The notes beneath the pieces are model-generated. The model was not told the origin of the DNA and did no database searches. It saw only the letters and a program-made list of their open reading frames with translations. This document shows positions 29,456-39,326 of a stretch of 64,000 nucleotides of DNA, piece after piece. The position numbers were made by a program, and so were the translations under genes. Origin of the DNA: Candidatus Legionella polyplacis (GTDB taxonomy: Bacteria > Pseudomonadota > Gammaproteobacteria > Legionellales > Legionellaceae). Position 1 is the stretch's first letter, and each line of letters opens with the position of its first letter. Location: NCBI RefSeq assembly GCF_002776555.1, contig NZ_CP021497.1, forward strand, positions 62,001-126,000, read 5' to 3'.

Positions 29456-30398
29456 ATATATAATTAACTCCAAAATTAAATTTTATATTTTTCATATCAT
29501 GATAAATTTGTATTGCTAAATCTCTAATTGATAAAAATCTTATCTCATTATGAATTTTTTTAATAAAAAAAATTCTTAATTTTTCATTATATAAATTATC
29601 ATTAAAATTTAGAAAATATATTTCTAACTTAGTTTTTTTTCCATTAAACATAAAATTCTTTCTAAAATTTGCTATACCAACTATCCAATTTCCTTTTTCT
29701 CTTTTAGCTCTTACAATAAATACCCCTCTAATAGGAATTGAATTTAATCCTTTAACAATGAAATTAGCAGTAGGTATTCCATTAATTTTTTCGTTTCCAT
29801 TCCCTTTAATAATTCTTCCTAAAATACTATAATATCTTCCTAAAAATTTAGAAGCTTCTTTAAACTTACCATTATATAACAATCTTCTAATGTAAGTAGA
29901 ACTAATCCTTTTATTAAATTTTAAAAATTCTGGAAAAATTTGAATTATAATTTCACCATTTCTATTATTATCCTTTAATAAGTTAACATCACCAATCTTA
30001 TTATGACCAAATTTAAAATCTTTACCAACAAGTAAATATTTTACATTTAAAAATGAGAAAAAATAAACTTTTAGAAATTGAATAGCAGACATACAAGCAA
30101 GATGTTTGTTAAATCTTAAACAAAGCACATAATTAATATTAAATTTTTTTAATAAATATAATTTTTCTTTTAAATTTGTCAATCTATAAAAATTGTCATT
30201 ACTATTTCTAAAATATTCATTAGATTGTGGTTCAAATATTAATACTACTGTAGGTAATTTCAATTTTTTAGATTCTATACAAAATCTTTTCAATAAAGCT
30301 TGATGTCCTAAATGAACTCCATCAAAATTACCAACTGTGACTGCACTACCTTTTAAAAAAAATAAACAACCATTATTAGTATCCCTTAATAAACGCAT
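29439..30398 (-). CDS. ribF: Bifunctional riboflavin kinase / FAD synthetase RibF
   Basis: RibF converts riboflavin to FMN and then FAD. The N-terminal nucleotidyltransferase domain has TVGNFDGVHLGHQALL (about residues 21-36), and the later ISSTYIRRLL segment is present. The C-terminal kinase domain has GIPTANF around residue 214 and a usual total length (319). The loop before PTAN reads NGNEKING, more polar than the common GxxxGRxLGFPTAN, so the kinase active-site loop is mildly diverged. It heads ribF-ileS-lspA. Such symbionts often supply B vitamins to hosts, but that is inference. Confidence 0.95.
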   Translation of the reverse strand: MRLLRDTNNGCLFFLKGSAVTVGNFDGVHLGHQALLKRFCIESKKLKLPTVVLIFEPQSNEYFRNSNDNFYRLTNLKEKLYLLKKFNINYVLCLRFNKHLACMSAIQFLKVYFFSFLNVKYLLVGKDFKFGHNKIGDVNLLKDNNRNGEIIIQIFPEFLKFNKRISSTYIRRLLYNGKFKEASKFLGRYYSILGRIIKGNGNEKINGIPTANFIVKGLNSIPIRGVFIVRAKREKGNWIVGIANFRKNFMFNGKKTKLEIYFLNFNDNLYNEKLRIFFIKKIHNEIRFLSIRDLAIQIYHDMKNIKFNFGVNYIYDKSI

Positions 30399-30432
30399 TT
30401 CTTTTTAATAACTGAAAATAACAATTTTATAA

Positions 30433-30470
30433 AAAATAAACCCGCTATATTGAAGTAGCGGGTTTATTTT
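30433..30470 (-). terminator. Rho-independent terminator of groESL
   Basis: A 15-bp perfect stem (30433-30447 with 30456-30470) contains the G/C-rich core CCCGCTA/TAGCGGG and an 8-base loop. On the minus strand it is followed by a run of T. It lies about 60 bases after groEL and is the clearest intrinsic terminator in the window. Its symmetry would also let it work from the other side. Confidence 0.88.
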
Positions 30471-30528
30471 ATACATAAACCAACATAAAATTACTTTATT
30501 TACATTTTAACTGACTCACAAATGATTC

Positions 30529-32181
<1,653 letters not shown>

Positions 32182-32230
32182 TTACAATCTCTCCTCTACG
32201 TATTTTATATTATATAATAAAAACTTCTTG

Positions 32231-32539
32231 TTATTTATCTTCTATTATTATACCCATAATATCATCTTCACGCATTACTATAAATTCTTCACCCGATAAT
32301 TTTACCTCAGTTCCAGAATATTTACCAAACAAAATTCTGTCACCAATCTTAACGGATAAAGTTCTAATATCACCATTATCTAACAACTTACCATCTCCAA
32401 CAGCAATAACTTCCCCTTGCATTGGTTTTTCAGTTGCTGTATCTGGTATTAAAATACCAGCAGCTGTTTTACGTTCTTCCTCCATACGCTTTACAACAAC
32501 ACGATCATGCAAAGGACGAATTTTTATACCACTTATCAT
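32231..32539 (-). CDS. groES: Co-chaperonin GroES (Hsp10)
   Basis: GroES is the lid of the GroEL chamber. The 102-residue protein contains [27 protein letters not shown] (with the mobile loop), [15 protein letters not shown] and the C-terminal [13 protein letters not shown]. The ATG at 32539 adds a short MISGI lead before KIRPLHDR; an AGGAG ribosome-binding site about 9 bases upstream supports this start. The sigma-32-type promoter at 32621-32649 lies 82 bases upstream. Confidence 0.98.
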   Translation of the reverse strand: MISGIKIRPLHDRVVVKRMEEERKTAAGILIPDTATEKPMQGEVIAVGDGKLLDNGDIRTLSVKIGDRILFGKYSGTEVKLSGEEFIVMREDDIMGIIIEDK

Positions 32540-32620
32540 TTCTTAATTTCTCCTAGTTTATCTTACTTACTCATAATAACCAATTCTAAAAGTTTAGTAA
32601 CTTAAACTCACTCTATACGA

Positions 32621-32649
32621 TATATGGGGTTTATAAAAATAAATTCAAG
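32621..32649 (-). promoter_or_regulatory. Sigma-32-type heat-shock promoter of groESL
   Basis: On the minus strand CTTGAA (32649-32644) is followed after 14 bases by CCCCATATA (32629-32621). This is a very close match to the RpoH consensus (CTTGAA, 13-17 bases, CCCCATNT). The run of four C is striking in this A/T-rich spacer, which argues against chance. It lies 82 bases upstream of groES. Confidence 0.87.
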
Positions 32650-32936
32650 AGCAATTTTTAAAAAAAATAATTTAAGATCTAACAATAAATTTCATATACA
32701 AAATATACAAAATACAATTAAAAAATAATCTATAAGATTAATATTTTAAATAAAAATCTATATTTTCTTAACAAAAAATCTTACTTTTCAAAAACAAACA
32801 AAATAATTTAATAAACAATTATCTTTTTTCTACTATCAAACTTATTATTAAAATAATAAATTTAAATTAAAGTTAAAATTTTAATAAAAACTAAAAATAT
32901 TTAAAAACATATATATATCATGTAATAAATATATTA

Positions 32937-32993
32937 AAAAACCTATCACTTAATATTTTTAAAGACTTATTAAAATATTTTAGATAGGTTTTT
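32937..32993 (-). terminator. Hairpin, probable terminator of the BI-1 family gene
   Basis: The outer stem AAAAACCTATC/GATAGGTTTTT and the inner stem AATATTTT/AAAATATT form one extended hairpin. On the minus strand the stem ends in T6 followed by A/T sequence. It lies about 170 bases downstream of the BI-1 gene stop, which is rather far, so the assignment is tentative. Confidence 0.5.
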
Positions 32994-33160
32994 AATAATG
33001 TAAAAATACTACTTTTATCCAATAAAAAATTTATTTATAAATAAATAATACTTTTCCATAAAAAAATAAAAATACAACTTCTTCTTGTAAAATACTTTAC
33101 AAAATAAAATGTTAAAACAAAAAACATAATAATATAATATAATAATTATATATACTATGT

Positions 33161-33841
33161 TTATTCCTTATTTGACGAAGAAGTAAAAAATCCTAAAACA
33201 CTTAAAATACTTACAAATAGGTTATATATAGATACATACAGTGACAATGTAGCCATTATATAATTAGTTTCTCCACCATAAATAATTTCACTAGTCTGAA
33301 ATAAAATTAATCCAGAAGAAAGTAAAATAAATAATGAAGATATTATTAACTCAATAATTTGTATACGAAATATAATACCAGCAATCATAAATAAAAAAGA
33401 TACCATCGTAACAATAAATAAAAATCCAGATAAAAAATTAAAGTCCTTACGTGTTATTAAAACATAACCAGATAATGCAAAAAAAACTACTCCAGTTCCT
33501 CCCAGCGCAACATTAACCAAATGATATCCATTAGCAAAGTTCATTACATAATAATTAATAGTAGGACCTAACGAATACCCTAAAAAACCAGTAAATGCAA
33601 ACACACTTAATAAACCTAATGCACTATGTCTTAATGAATTAGTTAAAAACATTAATCCATATACCCCAAAAATCATTAATAACGGATTTAAAGGCTGCAC
33701 ATTAAAAATAAATGCCAAATAAGCTATTAAGGAACTAAACATAAATGTCATACCTAACAATAAATAAGTATTTCTTAAAACCTTATTAGTTTCAATTAAT
33801 ACATTACGATGCCTACTGGCAAAACTTACATTTCTATTCAT
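33161..33841 (-). CDS. BAX inhibitor-1 / YccA family membrane protein
   Basis: The 226-residue protein has about seven hydrophobic segments spread from residue 25 to the C-terminus. It has the family's NxxLRHSALGLLSVFAFTGFLGYSLGP-type region near residues 65-95. The related E. coli YccA is an inner-membrane substrate and modulator of the FtsH protease; eukaryotic BI-1 proteins are calcium-leak channels. Which role applies here is unknown. It is divergent from tldD, and both proteins belong to proteolysis-related systems, though a functional link is not shown. Confidence 0.88.
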   Translation of the reverse strand: MNRNVSFASRHRNVLIETNKVLRNTYLLLGMTFMFSSLIAYLAFIFNVQPLNPLLMIFGVYGLMFLTNSLRHSALGLLSVFAFTGFLGYSLGPTINYYVMNFANGYHLVNVALGGTGVVFFALSGYVLITRKDFNFLSGFLFIVTMVSFLFMIAGIIFRIQIIELIISSLFILLSSGLILFQTSEIIYGGETNYIMATLSLYVSIYNLFVSILSVLGFFTSSSNKE

Positions 33842-33995
33842 ATATAAACTCCAAATTTATTATTTTTTTAATTAGTTTAACATACTAAAAAATAATACTC
33901 CATCTTTTAAATTTAAAAATATATTTAGTAAATATAAATGTAATACTTTTTCAATTTAACACTCATTTACTTAATAAAAAGTTATTTTTTATTTC

Positions 33996-34025
33996 TTGAT
34001 AAAATATTGTTATTATACTTATAAT
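33996..34025 (+). promoter_or_regulatory. Predicted sigma-70 promoter of tldD
   Basis: TTGATA at 33996-34001 and a perfect TATAAT at 34020-34025 are separated by 18 bases. The start codon follows about 47 bases later, with AAGG as ribosome-binding site. It is among the better sigma-70-type matches in the window and lies in a divergent intergenic region where a promoter is expected. Confidence 0.55.
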
Positions 34026-34071
34026 AAATATTTTTACAATAAACAGATATATAAACAAAATAAGGTATTGT

Positions 34072-35562
34072 ATGAAAAATGACGAAAATATATTAAGTAC
34101 AGCTAAAAATATATTATTAAATACAGAAGAAATAGATGAAAGAATTATAAATAAAATAATTACATCAACCTTAATAAATAACGATTCTAGTACAGATTTA
34201 TACTTTCAAAACAAAATACATGAATCTTGGTATATTGAAGACTCAAAAATTAAAAAAGGAAATTTTTCTATAAAACAAGGATTTGGAATGAGATCTATTA
34301 TAGATGAAAAAATTAACTATACATATTGCGATGACATATCTTTATCTTCCATCAAAGATGCAACAAAAATAATACAATCTGTTTATACAAATAAAATAAT
34401 AAACATATCCAAAAATCTTAAAAAAAAAAAAACACACATAGAAGAAATATATCATAAAACAAAACAATATTATTCTACAATAAATCCCATTGATAACATG
34501 AGTCAAGAAAAAAAAATATCTATACTTCAAATAATAGATGAAGAAGCTAGAAAATTAGATCCAAGAGTTATTCAAGTATCTGCTTCGCTAAATGGATGTT
34601 TTGAAACAATTATTATTGCAAATTCAAATCTACAAGAAAAACTAATAGCAGATATTAGACCATTAGTTAGTATAAAAATTAAAATAATTGTAGAAGGAAA
34701 AAACGGAAAAAGAGAAACAGCACAAATTGGCGGAGGAGGAAGAACTTCTTATTCATATTTTTTTCAAAATAAAAAAGCAATAATATATGCTAAAGAAGCA
34801 GTAAAAGAAGCAATAACCAACCTTGACTCTTTAGATGCCCCTGCTGGAAGCATGCCAGTTGTATTAGGACCTGGATGGCCTGGAATTTTATTGCATGAAG
34901 CTATAGGACATGGATTAGAAGGTGATTTCAATAGAAAAAAATTATCAGCTTTTTCTGGGAAAATAGGAAAACAAATAGCCTCCAAAGAAATCACAATTGT
35001 AGATAATGGAACACTAAAAAATAAACGAGGATCTATAAATATAGATGATGAAGGCACACCATCACAATGTACTACATTAATCGAAAATGGAATATTAAAA
35101 AACTATATGCAAGACAATTTTAATGCTAAATTAATGAAAACTAAATCAACTGGAAATTGCAGACGTGAATCTTATGAATATCCTCCCATTCCAAGAATGA
35201 CAAATACATATATGTTACCTGGAAAATTTGATCCTAAAGAAATAATTGAATCAGTAAAATATGGAATATATGCAACTAATTTTGATGGAGGTCAAGTAGA
35301 TATTACATCTGGACAATTTGTTTTCTCTAGTAGCAAAGCTTATCTTATAAAAAATGGAAAAATTAGCAACCCAATAAAAGGTACAACTTTAATAGGAAAT
35401 GGAACAGAAATAATGAATAAAATAAGTATGATTGGAAATGATTTAAATTTAGATTATGGAATTGGAACATGTATAAAAGATAATCAATCCGTTCCAGTCG
35501 GAGTTGGTCAACCTACCATAAAAATAGATACTATCACCATTGGAGGAACAAAAAATAAATAA
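34072..35562 (+). CDS. tldD: Metalloprotease TldD
   Basis: TldD forms a heterodimeric zinc protease with TldE (PmbA) that degrades unfolded peptides. It also processes antitoxin and microcin substrates in other bacteria. The 496-residue protein has the zinc motif HEAIGHGLEGDF (about residues 275-286), then GTPSQCTTLIENG and the C-terminal GTCIKDNQSVPVGVGQPTIK, with the conserved cysteine. Its N-terminus is less conserved. The partner gene pmbA is not in this window. Retention in a reduced genome suggests a protein-quality role. Confidence 0.95.
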   Translation: MKNDENILSTAKNILLNTEEIDERIINKIITSTLINNDSSTDLYFQNKIHESWYIEDSKIKKGNFSIKQGFGMRSIIDEKINYTYCDDISLSSIKDATKIIQSVYTNKIINISKNLKKKKTHIEEIYHKTKQYYSTINPIDNMSQEKKISILQIIDEEARKLDPRVIQVSASLNGCFETIIIANSNLQEKLIADIRPLVSIKIKIIVEGKNGKRETAQIGGGGRTSYSYFFQNKKAIIYAKEAVKEAITNLDSLDAPAGSMPVVLGPGWPGILLHEAIGHGLEGDFNRKKLSAFSGKIGKQIASKEITIVDNGTLKNKRGSINIDDEGTPSQCTTLIENGILKNYMQDNFNAKLMKTKSTGNCRRESYEYPPIPRMTNTYMLPGKFDPKEIIESVKYGIYATNFDGGQVDITSGQFVFSSSKAYLIKNGKISNPIKGTTLIGNGTEIMNKISMIGNDLNLDYGIGTCIKDNQSVPVGVGQPTIKIDTITIGGTKNK

Positions 35563-35730
35563 AATATAAAAATAAACTCTTAAAAATATTTATCTTTAAT
35601 AATACTTTATAAATATCTTAATAAATAGTTATTTATTAAAATAAATAAAATCAACACTTTTTCTAAAAATAAAGATTTTTCTCTATAAAAAATGAAATCA
35701 TTACTTTAATGCTAATAAATTTTAGCGCAA

Positions 35731-37122
35731 TCAATCTAAAATTTTATTAAACTTTTTTTTTAAAATATCACTTAAACCAACCTTATAAACTGAAGGACGA
35801 AAAAAACATTTATATTTATCAGGTAAAAATTCTAAACGTTTACTACTATATTTACTAATATCTATTAATTCTTTTGAAGAAAATAAACGCTTACCTTTCT
35901 CCATAACTTTATATAATAAAGGTTCTTGATCATATTTTTCAATAAATAAAGATTTTTTATTGTTAAATGGATGATGCATAATAGAAATTTTATGTTCTTC
36001 ACTTAAAGAAATTACATCTGCCCCCAAAAAACATCCATCTTCATCTAAAATTCTATACACTTGTTTTTTATAAGGAAAATTTTTTTTATAAATATCATCA
36101 GAATATTTAATGCTCGGATTATGATTTAAAAAGGAAAGTTTATAAACACCATCCAATGCTGCATCAGGATAACCAATAACCAAATCAGTTCCTACCCCAA
36201 AAATATCAATAGGAATTTTTTTATCTAATAAATCTTTGATGACATATTCATTTAACTGATTAGAAACAGCAATTTTAATATAATTCAAACCAGCAATATT
36301 AAGAGCATATCTTACTTTTTTTCCCAAATAAAATAAATCTCCACTATCCAATCTTACACCCATCAATCTTTGACCGGTTTTTTCTATTTCTTTTGCCACT
36401 GTAATTGTATTAGGAATTCCACTATATAAAGTATTATATGTATCTAACAAAAAAAGACACGATTTAGGCCAGATAGAAAAAAAATCACGAAAAGCATCAG
36501 ATTCTTTTTTATAACTTTGTACAAAAGAATGAGTCATAGTACCAAATACAGGCACTCGATAATCACGTCCAATACTAACATTACTTGTACTATCAAAACC
36601 ACCAATAATAGATGCTCTACTGGCATGGTATCCACCTAGTCCCTGGGATCTCCTTAATCCACAATCAAATAATTGACAATTTCCAGCAACTTTCCGTATT
36701 CTACTAGCTTTTGTAGCAATTAAAGTTTGAAAATTCAAAATATTAAGTAGTATAGTTTCAATCAATTGAGCCTCAATTAAATTAGCTTCAATAATAACTA
36801 ATGGACAAAAAGGAAAAACTATTTCTCCTTCTAATACAGAATAAATGGTGCCATTAAATCGAAAATTTTTTAAATAATCGATAAAATTAGAATGATACTT
36901 AAGCTCTTTAAAATACTTTTCATCAATTTCATTAAAATGAAATTTTTCAATTGCATTAAGCAAATTATCTAAACCAGCAAAAATTGCGTATCCACCATTA
37001 AAAGGAATTTTGCGAAAAAAATAATCAAAAATAGCTTTATCTTCACTTTTTTTTCTTAAAAAATATACTTGTGCAGTTGTTAACTGATAATGATCAATAT
37101 AACTTCCAGTCAATGCAAACAT
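35731..37122 (-). CDS. pncB: Nicotinate phosphoribosyltransferase
   Basis: PncB makes nicotinate mononucleotide from nicotinate and PRPP, the entry step of the Preiss-Handler NAD route. The 463-residue protein has the N-terminal LTGSYIDHYQLTTAQVYF and the RRSQGLGGYHASRASIIGGF segment. The catalytic histidine is in GTMTHSFVQSY, and GVRLDSGDL and FGVGTDLV phosphate-binding parts follow. nadD, which acts next, is at the end of the window. The symbiont therefore seems to import nicotinate rather than make NAD from aspartate. Confidence 0.95.
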   Translation of the reverse strand: MFALTGSYIDHYQLTTAQVYFLRKKSEDKAIFDYFFRKIPFNGGYAIFAGLDNLLNAIEKFHFNEIDEKYFKELKYHSNFIDYLKNFRFNGTIYSVLEGEIVFPFCPLVIIEANLIEAQLIETILLNILNFQTLIATKASRIRKVAGNCQLFDCGLRRSQGLGGYHASRASIIGGFDSTSNVSIGRDYRVPVFGTMTHSFVQSYKKESDAFRDFFSIWPKSCLFLLDTYNTLYSGIPNTITVAKEIEKTGQRLMGVRLDSGDLFYLGKKVRYALNIAGLNYIKIAVSNQLNEYVIKDLLDKKIPIDIFGVGTDLVIGYPDAALDGVYKLSFLNHNPSIKYSDDIYKKNFPYKKQVYRILDEDGCFLGADVISLSEEHKISIMHHPFNNKKSLFIEKYDQEPLLYKVMEKGKRLFSSKELIDISKYSSKRLEFLPDKYKCFFRPSVYKVGLSDILKKKFNKILD

Positions 37123-37433
37123 TTATAAAATCTCCAAAATTATATATATAAAATACTATGTATTCATATACATTAAAATTCCTATACATAAAAATCAACA
37201 TATCATCAATAATAACAACTTTAAAAATTCATATTTTTTTTAAATAAATAATCTTTTTTTATATAAAATCATTAATTACACTTAATATAAAATTAATATT
37301 TATTAATACTTTCGATAAAAATATTATTTTCAATTTTAATTGATCCTTAAATAAAAAATATAGTAAGATCACAATTATTTATAAAATAAATATCAGCAAT
37401 AATTTTCATTTATAAAAAAACAAATTTAAATAA
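37123..37433. other. Gene-free spacer between pncB and ispA
   Basis: This 311-base A/T-rich region between two divergent genes should hold both promoters. I see no coding remnant, RNA or strong repeat. Confidence 0.5.
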
Positions 37434-38351
37434 ATGAACAATAAAACTCTTGAATACTATTTAAAACGCCACGAATTTTTTTTAAAAAATATTTTTAATC
37501 ATATTAATATCCCATCTAATCGCATTAGAAGAGCAATTCTATATACACTTTTCCCTGGTGGAAAAAGAATAAGACCAATGTTAGTATATTTAAGCGGAGA
37601 ATTATTTAAAATTAAAAAAAAATCTATATTAGACATAATTGCCGCATCAATTGAATTAATACATTGCTATTCATTGATACACGATGATTTACCATCAATG
37701 GATAATGATGATTATCGAAGAGGAAAACTAAGTTGCCATAAATTTTTTGATGAAGCAACTGCTATTTTGACTGGAAACGCCATGCAAGCATTTGCTATTG
37801 ATTTTTTATTAAAAAGATTATCTAAATTACTAAAGCCTAGAAAAATAATATCAATTGTACATACACTTCTACTAAGTTCTGGAATACAAGGAATAATCAG
37901 CGGACAAAGCTTAGATCTACATATAACAAAAAATCATTACTTAAATAAAAAAACATTATATAAAATATATATGTTAAAAACAGAAAAATTAATTTCTGCA
38001 TGTTTTAAAATGGTTTACAAAATCCCTTCACATCCATCATTACTAACTATAAAAATAGTAAATAAATATGCATATTATTTAAGTTTAGCATTACAAATTC
38101 AAAATGATTATTTAGATTTTTATAATAAAAATTTTTCAGGAAAAAAACGAACTTCAGATTTTATAAATCAAAAAAAAACATTTGCATCATTATATGATAA
38201 AAATAAATTAAGTAACATTATCAATACATATTTTCAAAAAGCTAAAGATATCATCCTTCCATTAGGAAAAAAATCTAAAAATTTAATTTTTTTAACAAAA
38301 AAATTACAAAAATATACTAATTCAAACATAAAAAACTATAAATACAAATAA
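37434..38351 (+). CDS. ispA: Short-chain polyprenyl (farnesyl) diphosphate synthase IspA
   Basis: IspA condenses isopentenyl diphosphate with allylic substrates to farnesyl diphosphate, the precursor of undecaprenyl-phosphate and of the ubiquinone tail. The 305-residue protein has GGKRIRPML, the first Asp-rich motif in HDDLPSMDNDDYRRGK (about residues 83-98) and GQSLDL. The second Asp-rich motif reads NDYLD (residues 224-228) instead of DDxxD. The KKTFASL lysine that follows is kept. It converges on ccmH with 18 bases between stops. The product chain length cannot be read with certainty. Confidence 0.92.
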   Translation: MNNKTLEYYLKRHEFFLKNIFNHINIPSNRIRRAILYTLFPGGKRIRPMLVYLSGELFKIKKKSILDIIAASIELIHCYSLIHDDLPSMDNDDYRRGKLSCHKFFDEATAILTGNAMQAFAIDFLLKRLSKLLKPRKIISIVHTLLLSSGIQGIISGQSLDLHITKNHYLNKKTLYKIYMLKTEKLISACFKMVYKIPSHPSLLTIKIVNKYAYYLSLALQIQNDYLDFYNKNFSGKKRTSDFINQKKTFASLYDKNKLSNIINTYFQKAKDIILPLGKKSKNLIFLTKKLQKYTNSNIKNYKYK

Positions 38352-38369
38352 AAGACAAAAAAAATAATT

Positions 38370-38756
38370 TTATTTATCATATTTTGAATGATGTATATAT
38401 ATTACATATATAAACAATCCTAACAACAAAAAAAATATAGGACCAAACCATAAAATTATAGTTTGAACTGTAAGAAATGGATTTAATAATATAAAAGACC
38501 CATATTTACTAACTATATAATTAATAATATTATTATTATTTTCACCATTCATTATTAATAAATAAATTTTGTTTCTTAAATTATTAGAAAATTCTGAATT
38601 AGAATTTAATAAATCTTGATTCTGACAAACAAGACATCTAAAATTTTTTAGCAAATATATAAAACGATCCTTTTCTTGTATTGCATGAAAAGGATATAAA
38701 ACTTTTGTCATTCCAACTAACAAAAAAAAAGAAAATACTAAAATTAATCTAATCAC
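38370..38756 (-). CDS. ccmH: Cytochrome c maturation protein CcmH
   Basis: CcmH handles reduced apocytochrome c for haem attachment. The 128-residue protein has an N-terminal signal or membrane segment, the redox motif FRCLVCQNQDL with both cysteines (about residues 40-43) and a C-terminal membrane helix. The TPR part (CcmI) found fused or adjacent in many bacteria is absent. It is the last gene of ccmA-H and follows ccmG by 18 bases. It retains CxxC although its proposed reductant CcmG does not. Confidence 0.94.
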   Translation of the reverse strand: MIRLILVFSFFLLVGMTKVLYPFHAIQEKDRFIYLLKNFRCLVCQNQDLLNSNSEFSNNLRNKIYLLIMNGENNNNIINYIVSKYGSFILLNPFLTVQTIILWFGPIFFLLLGLFIYVIYIHHSKYDK

Positions 38757-38774
38757 TTTTGCAATATATAATTA

Positions 38775-39326
38775 CTATAAACTCTTAATTTTTGGCAAAA
38801 AAATTGATTTCCACACTTTCTTATTTAATTCTCCAATATAACAAATCCTAACAATTCCATTTTTATCTATCAAAAAAGTAGTGGGAAAACTATAAATTCC
38901 CAAATCAATAGATATTTCTCCACTATAATCTGTTACTATAAATTTATAAGGATTCCCCCAAATAAACAACCATTTTTTTATATTATAAATATCATTTTTA
39001 TAATTCAAACCATATATATAAAAACCTTTTTTATATAAAAACATTAATAAATTTTTTTCTTCAATAGAAGAATCATAATAATTTGTCCATACATTTAATA
39101 ATGACAAATGTCCTTTAATATTTTTAAATAAACTAATTTTTTTTCCTTGATTAGAAATAAATTGATACTTTAATAAATTTTTTCCTAAGTACGAACAATA
39201 AAACTGCTCTTTTCTTAAAAATAAAGCCTTAAAAAAAAGATACAATAATAAAACAACTAAAATAAAACTTAAACCAAACCAAAAAACTATATTTAACTTC
39301 TCAAAACTTTTCTTACATAAGAGCAT
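38775..39326 (-). CDS. ccmG: CcmG/DsbE-like thioredoxin-fold protein without its CxxC
   Basis: CcmG normally reduces apocytochrome c or CcmH in the periplasm through a CxxC site. The 183-residue protein has an N-terminal membrane anchor (about residues 13-33), LLNVW strand and the cis-Pro region FPTTFLID, so the fold and operon position are clear. At the active site, where E. coli has VWATWCPTC, this protein has VWTNYYDSS: Tyr and Ser replace both cysteines. No other CxxC exists in the protein. It overlaps the 3' end of ccmF by 34 bases. Confidence 0.9.
   Translation of the reverse strand: MLLCKKSFEKLNIVFWFGLSFILVVLLLYLFFKALFLRKEQFYCSYLGKNLLKYQFISNQGKKISLFKNIKGHLSLLNVWTNYYDSSIEEKNLLMFLYKKGFYIYGLNYKNDIYNIKKWLFIWGNPYKFIVTDYSGEISIDLGIYSFPTTFLIDKNGIVRICYIGELNKKVWKSIFLPKIKSL

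Larger units (their letters stand above)
32540..33160. other. 621-base gene-free region upstream of groES
   Basis: The region is A/T-rich and carries two clear signals: the groES heat-shock promoter near its left end (32621-32649) and a long hairpin at 32937-32993 that probably ends the BAX-inhibitor transcript. The remaining sequence has no coding pattern or RNA gene that I can recognise. It is the longest gene-free stretch of the window and may be an eroded gene. Confidence 0.6.

Noticed and set aside
32650-32936. Hidden small gene in the long spacer upstream of groES
   Set aside because: All frames are short, lysine/asparagine/isoleucine-rich and lack a ribosome-binding site or a recognisable motif.
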